Source: Bacteroidota bacterium
GTDB taxonomy: Bacteria; Bacteroidota; Bacteroidia; B-17B0; Aurantibacillaceae
Direction of reading: 5' to 3'
Assembly: GCA_005800865.1 (NCBI GenBank)
Contig: SYEI01000079.1
Span: 1 to 7,500, forward strand
DNA length: 7,500 bases
The notes under the pieces were generated by a model. It made no database searches, was not told the DNA's origin, and worked only from the letters and a program-made list of their open reading frames with translations. Position 1 is the first letter of the stretch, and each line of letters opens with the position of its first letter. Below are positions 4,721 through 7,500 of the stretch, one piece after another. Made by a program: the position numbers and the translations under genes.

Positions 4721-7500
4721 TTAAAGTTTAATGCCAATTACTAGAATATCGTCCACCTGAGCGTGAGCATTTCCCATCCAACTTTGGATTTTTTTATCTA
4801 ATTCATCTTGTTGCACTGGCATTGGCAAGGTATGAATTTGTAATAAAAAATCTTTGAAGTTTTTTGTCATTAATTTTTTCCCTTTTTCACCACCAAATTG
4901 GTCAGCGTATCCATCCGTTGTCATATAAAACAAATCGTTTGGTTGAATGTCGATAATTGTTTCTTTAAATATTGTATTAGAGTCGGTAAAACCTCCAATA
5001 GCATTTTTGGTAGGCTTGTATTCTATTAATTCCCCATTTCTAATTAATAATAATTCTCTATTAGCACCAGAGTAGGTTAATGTATTGTTTTTTGGATCAA
5101 TCATGCACAAAGCCATATCCATTCCATCTCTCGATTCGGAAGTGTTTTGTTTTAATACTTTAAAAATACTTCTATTTAAACTTGATAAAATAGCTGAAGG
5201 ACTTGTAATCTTTTTAGTTAAGATGATTTCGTTTAATAAGGAGTTTCCAATCATGCTCATAAAAGCACCAGGTACACCATGGCCAGTACAATCCACACAG
5301 GCAAAAAATGATTTGCCCTCAACTTGATTAAACCAGTAAAAATCGCCACTTACTACATCGCGTGGTTTAAATAAAATGAAACCATTTGGCAAATGTTCCT
5401 TAATCACATTAATGTTTGGAAGTATCGAACTTTGAATACGTTCGGCGTAATTAATACTATCCTTAATTTCTTCAATAGCCATGTTTAAGTTTAAGTTGGC
5501 ATTTTTTAATTCGGAAGTACGCTCCGTTACTTTAGCTTCTAGTACTTGTTTCTCTTTAATTAATTTATGTGTTCTATATTTAATAAAAGAAAAAATACTG
5601 GCAATGATGGTTGCGATGGACAGTACAAAAAACCACCAACGCATGTAGAACGGCGGTGTAATTTCAAAAGCATATTCTAAAATCTCACTTTCAATACTGT
5701 ATTTGTTAATTGCTTTTAATTTAAAAATATATTTCCCAGGAGATAGATTAGTAAATACTGCTTCGTTATTGGTTTGCACTGGCGACCAATCTTTATCATA
5801 TCCTTCCAATAAAAACTGATAGTTAGTGGTTTGCGTAGATAGCGCTTTAAACTTAAAGGTAATATCGTTTTGTTTGTAATTAAAAACTGGATTGATTGGT
5901 AAATTTAATTTTGACAAAGAATCAAATTTCACTTTAGTGCTATCTATTTTTGAATACTTTAAAAGTAGTTCGCTAATCAAAACTTTTGGTTTTACATCAC
6001 TTACAATATCTTCTTTGGCATTATAAGAAACTAAACCTTCGCCAGTTCCAAAATAAATAAATCCATTTTGTTCAATAGAGGCGTTTTGTTCAATAGCAGA
6101 AGATTTTAGTCCATCTTCATCAGTATAGGCCTTAATACTTTTAAGAGAGAAGTCGGGATTTAGTGTAATTTTATTAATACCTAAATCTGTTCCAATCCAT
6201 AAATTGTTATCGGCTGATTTTTGAATTACATTAATTGAATTACTTAACAATCCGTTTTTCTTGCTAATGTTAGTGAATTTGTTCTTGTTAAAAACAAATA
6301 AGCCTTCGTCAATTGAACCGATGATGATTTGGTTATTTAATTCATTAATCGAAAAAACATTCGTACTCGTAAAGCCTTCTTTTTTACTAAAGCGCTTCAT
6401 GATGTTGGTAGTTGTATTCAATCTTAATACACCTTCTCCAATAGTGCCTATCCACAAATCATCTAAGATGGAGTAGATGCACATGACATCATTGGTGGGC
6501 AGTTGTTTATTTTCTTTACTATACAAACTGAATTCACCATTTTTTATTTTAATGATTCCAGTACCGTATAAGCTCACCCAAATAATGTTTTCGTTTTTTT
6601 GTATACTAGTAACAATAGTTTTTAAATCAACAGTATCAATTTTATTGATATGTTTTGTTATTGTGTAATTGTTTTTTGAAGATTCAGTTAAAATAAATAA
6701 TCCTTTATTTTGAGTTCCTGCGTATAGTGTTTTGTTTTCTAAAAAAAGCGCCGTAATAATATCTTCCGTCAATTCTTTCGGTATAGAAACAGGTTCAATA
6801 ATGCCATTATTAAAATTGTTTAACCCACTTGTGGTGCTAAATAAAAAGCCTTCGTTATTTTTACAAAAAGCAATGACGCGATTATCGTTTAAGCCATGTT
6901 GTTTTGTATAAACCGATAAAGCTTCATTGGTTAATTTGTAAACCCCGTTACCAAAACACGATACCCAAATTTCTCCTTCATAATCGCAGATAACAGATGA
7001 AATATCAACACCTGCTAATCCATTATCTTTATTGAAAATTTTATGGCTTAAGTTTTTATATATTTTCACCAAGCCATGTTCTGTAGCACACCAAATATTA
7101 TGTTGTTTGTCCTCAACAATTTTCGAAATATAATCTGTATTAATTAAAGGAATATCTACTTGATGAAATACATTGTTTTCTATAAAAAAAACACCTTTCC
7201 CAGGAGTCCCAATCCAAATTTTACCATCCGTACTTTCGTAAAAACAAAATGCAGAAGCGGAGTTGAAATTTTTAGATTCTTTTATGACAGTAAAAGATTT
7301 ACCATTATAAAGATTGATACCGCCCTTACTAGTTCCAATCCAATATTTGCCACTATTGTCTTTAAAAACAGAGAAAACTTTATCAGAACTTAATCCATTT
7401 GTGGTGTTGAGGTAGGTGAATTTCTCATTTTCTAAAATGGCAATACCCCCGCCAAATGTGGAAATCCATGTTTTTGACCCGTCACAAAAAATATGAAAAA
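4721..7500 (-). CDS. Two-component-regulator propeller / Y_Y_Y / SpoIIE phosphatase sensor, 5' end beyond window
   Basis: The frame stays open to the right edge and encodes 925 residues here (numbered from nt 7498). At least 12 regulator-propeller blades are visible, each with a W-I-G-T-x-x-x-G-[ILV]-like core, starting at residues 11, 53, 95, 136, 178, 219, 259, 307, 349, 392, 434 and 482. A Y_Y_Y domain follows at about 537-614 (LEGYDKDWS, FTNLSPGKYIFKLKA). Then come one membrane helix (about 618-640), a coiled-coil linker (about 642-690, VTERTSEL), and a SpoIIE/PP2C Ser/Thr phosphatase at about 687-925. Its metal aspartates are present: D719 (GDFYW), D736 (DCTGHGVPGAF), D862 (TTDG) and D916/D917 (DDILVIG). 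I infer a periplasmic ligand sensor driving a cytoplasmic phosphatase, which in this family usually dephosphorylates an anti-sigma-antagonist-like protein. Its start, signal peptide and probably about two blades lie outside. The stop abuts the mscS stop exactly. Confidence 0.92.
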   Translation of the reverse strand, partial: FHIFCDGSKTWISTFGGGIAILENEKFTYLNTTNGLSSDKVFSVFKDNSGKYWIGTSKGGINLYNGKSFTVIKESKNFNSASAFCFYESTDGKIWIGTPGKGVFFIENNVFHQVDIPLINTDYISKIVEDKQHNIWCATEHGLVKIYKNLSHKIFNKDNGLAGVDISSVICDYEGEIWVSCFGNGVYKLTNEALSVYTKQHGLNDNRVIAFCKNNEGFLFSTTSGLNNFNNGIIEPVSIPKELTEDIITALFLENKTLYAGTQNKGLFILTESSKNNYTITKHINKIDTVDLKTIVTSIQKNENIIWVSLYGTGIIKIKNGEFSLYSKENKQLPTNDVMCIYSILDDLWIGTIGEGVLRLNTTTNIMKRFSKKEGFTSTNVFSINELNNQIIIGSIDEGLFVFNKNKFTNISKKNGLLSNSINVIQKSADNNLWIGTDLGINKITLNPDFSLKSIKAYTDEDGLKSSAIEQNASIEQNGFIYFGTGEGLVSYNAKEDIVSDVKPKVLISELLLKYSKIDSTKVKFDSLSKLNLPINPVFNYKQNDITFKFKALSTQTTNYQFLLEGYDKDWSPVQTNNEAVFTNLSPGKYIFKLKAINKYSIESEILEYAFEITPPFYMRWWFFVLSIATIIASIFSFIKYRTHKLIKEKQVLEAKVTERTSELKNANLNLNMAIEEIKDSINYAERIQSSILPNINVIKEHLPNGFILFKPRDVVSGDFYWFNQVEGKSFFACVDCTGHGVPGAFMSMIGNSLLNEIILTKKITSPSAILSSLNRSIFKVLKQNTSESRDGMDMALCMIDPKNNTLTYSGANRELLLIRNGELIEYKPTKNAIGGFTDSNTIFKETIIDIQPNDLFYMTTDGYADQFGGEKGKKLMTKNFKDFLLQIHTLPMPVQQDELDKKIQSWMGNAHAQVDDILVIGIKL

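Noticed and set aside
7160..7393. Open frame on the plus strand of 77 codons near the right edge
   Set aside because: It lies antisense to clear propeller-blade coding sequence on the minus strand and encodes no recognisable protein. It is a shadow frame.
1..7500. CRISPR arrays, tRNA or rRNA genes, insertion sequences, att sites
   Set aside because: I saw no regularly spaced repeats, no cloverleaf-like conserved segment, no transposase or integrase coding, and no terminal inverted repeats on either strand.

Overview
The window looks like chromosomal DNA from a member of the Bacteroidota, probably an uncultured Flavobacteriales- or Chitinophagales-like lineage; I cannot place it lower. The evidence is the very AT-rich sequence, the absence of Shine-Dalgarno motifs, several TAnnTTTG-like -7 elements, and a gene set typical of that phylum: a short AMP nucleosidase, a DUF4421 outer-membrane-type protein, an M23 peptidase with a C-terminal LysM, a solitary HsdR_N-like domain protein, and a ligand-sensing propeller protein fused to a SpoIIE phosphatase.

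Layout from left to right: (1) the first 27 codons of a small zinc-ribbon protein on the minus strand, cut by the window edge at 1; (2) a 196-nt gap holding a short imperfect tandem repeat and a good intrinsic terminator for the next gene; (3) a minus-strand secreted M23/LysM peptidase that starts at GTG; (4) a 165-nt gap with a promoter and a cluster of TTAAC/GTTAA elements; (5) a minus-strand 153-aa PD-(D/E)XK protein of the HsdR N-terminal family; (6) a 100-nt divergent promoter region; (7) AMP nucleosidase on the plus strand; (8) a minus-strand DUF4421 protein whose stop codon overlaps that of amn; (9) a 40-nt divergent gap; (10) an MscS-type mechanosensitive channel on the plus strand; (11) a very large minus-strand propeller/Y_Y_Y/SpoIIE gene whose stop abuts that of mscS and which runs off the right edge.

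The last gene is the main correction to a naive reading. A start call at the TTG at 7072 is wrong, because the same frame stays open to base 7500 and encodes at least three more propeller blades.

The genes do not form one operon. Strands alternate and most genes appear to be separate transcription units: cell-wall remodelling, purine salvage/AMP turnover, osmotic protection, envelope structure and signal transduction. I see no mobile element, CRISPR array, tRNA, rRNA or prophage sign. No gap exceeds 200 nt. I found no convincing new multi-gene system. The points most worth following are the stand-alone HsdR_N nuclease-fold protein and the sensor-phosphatase, which has no visible partner here.
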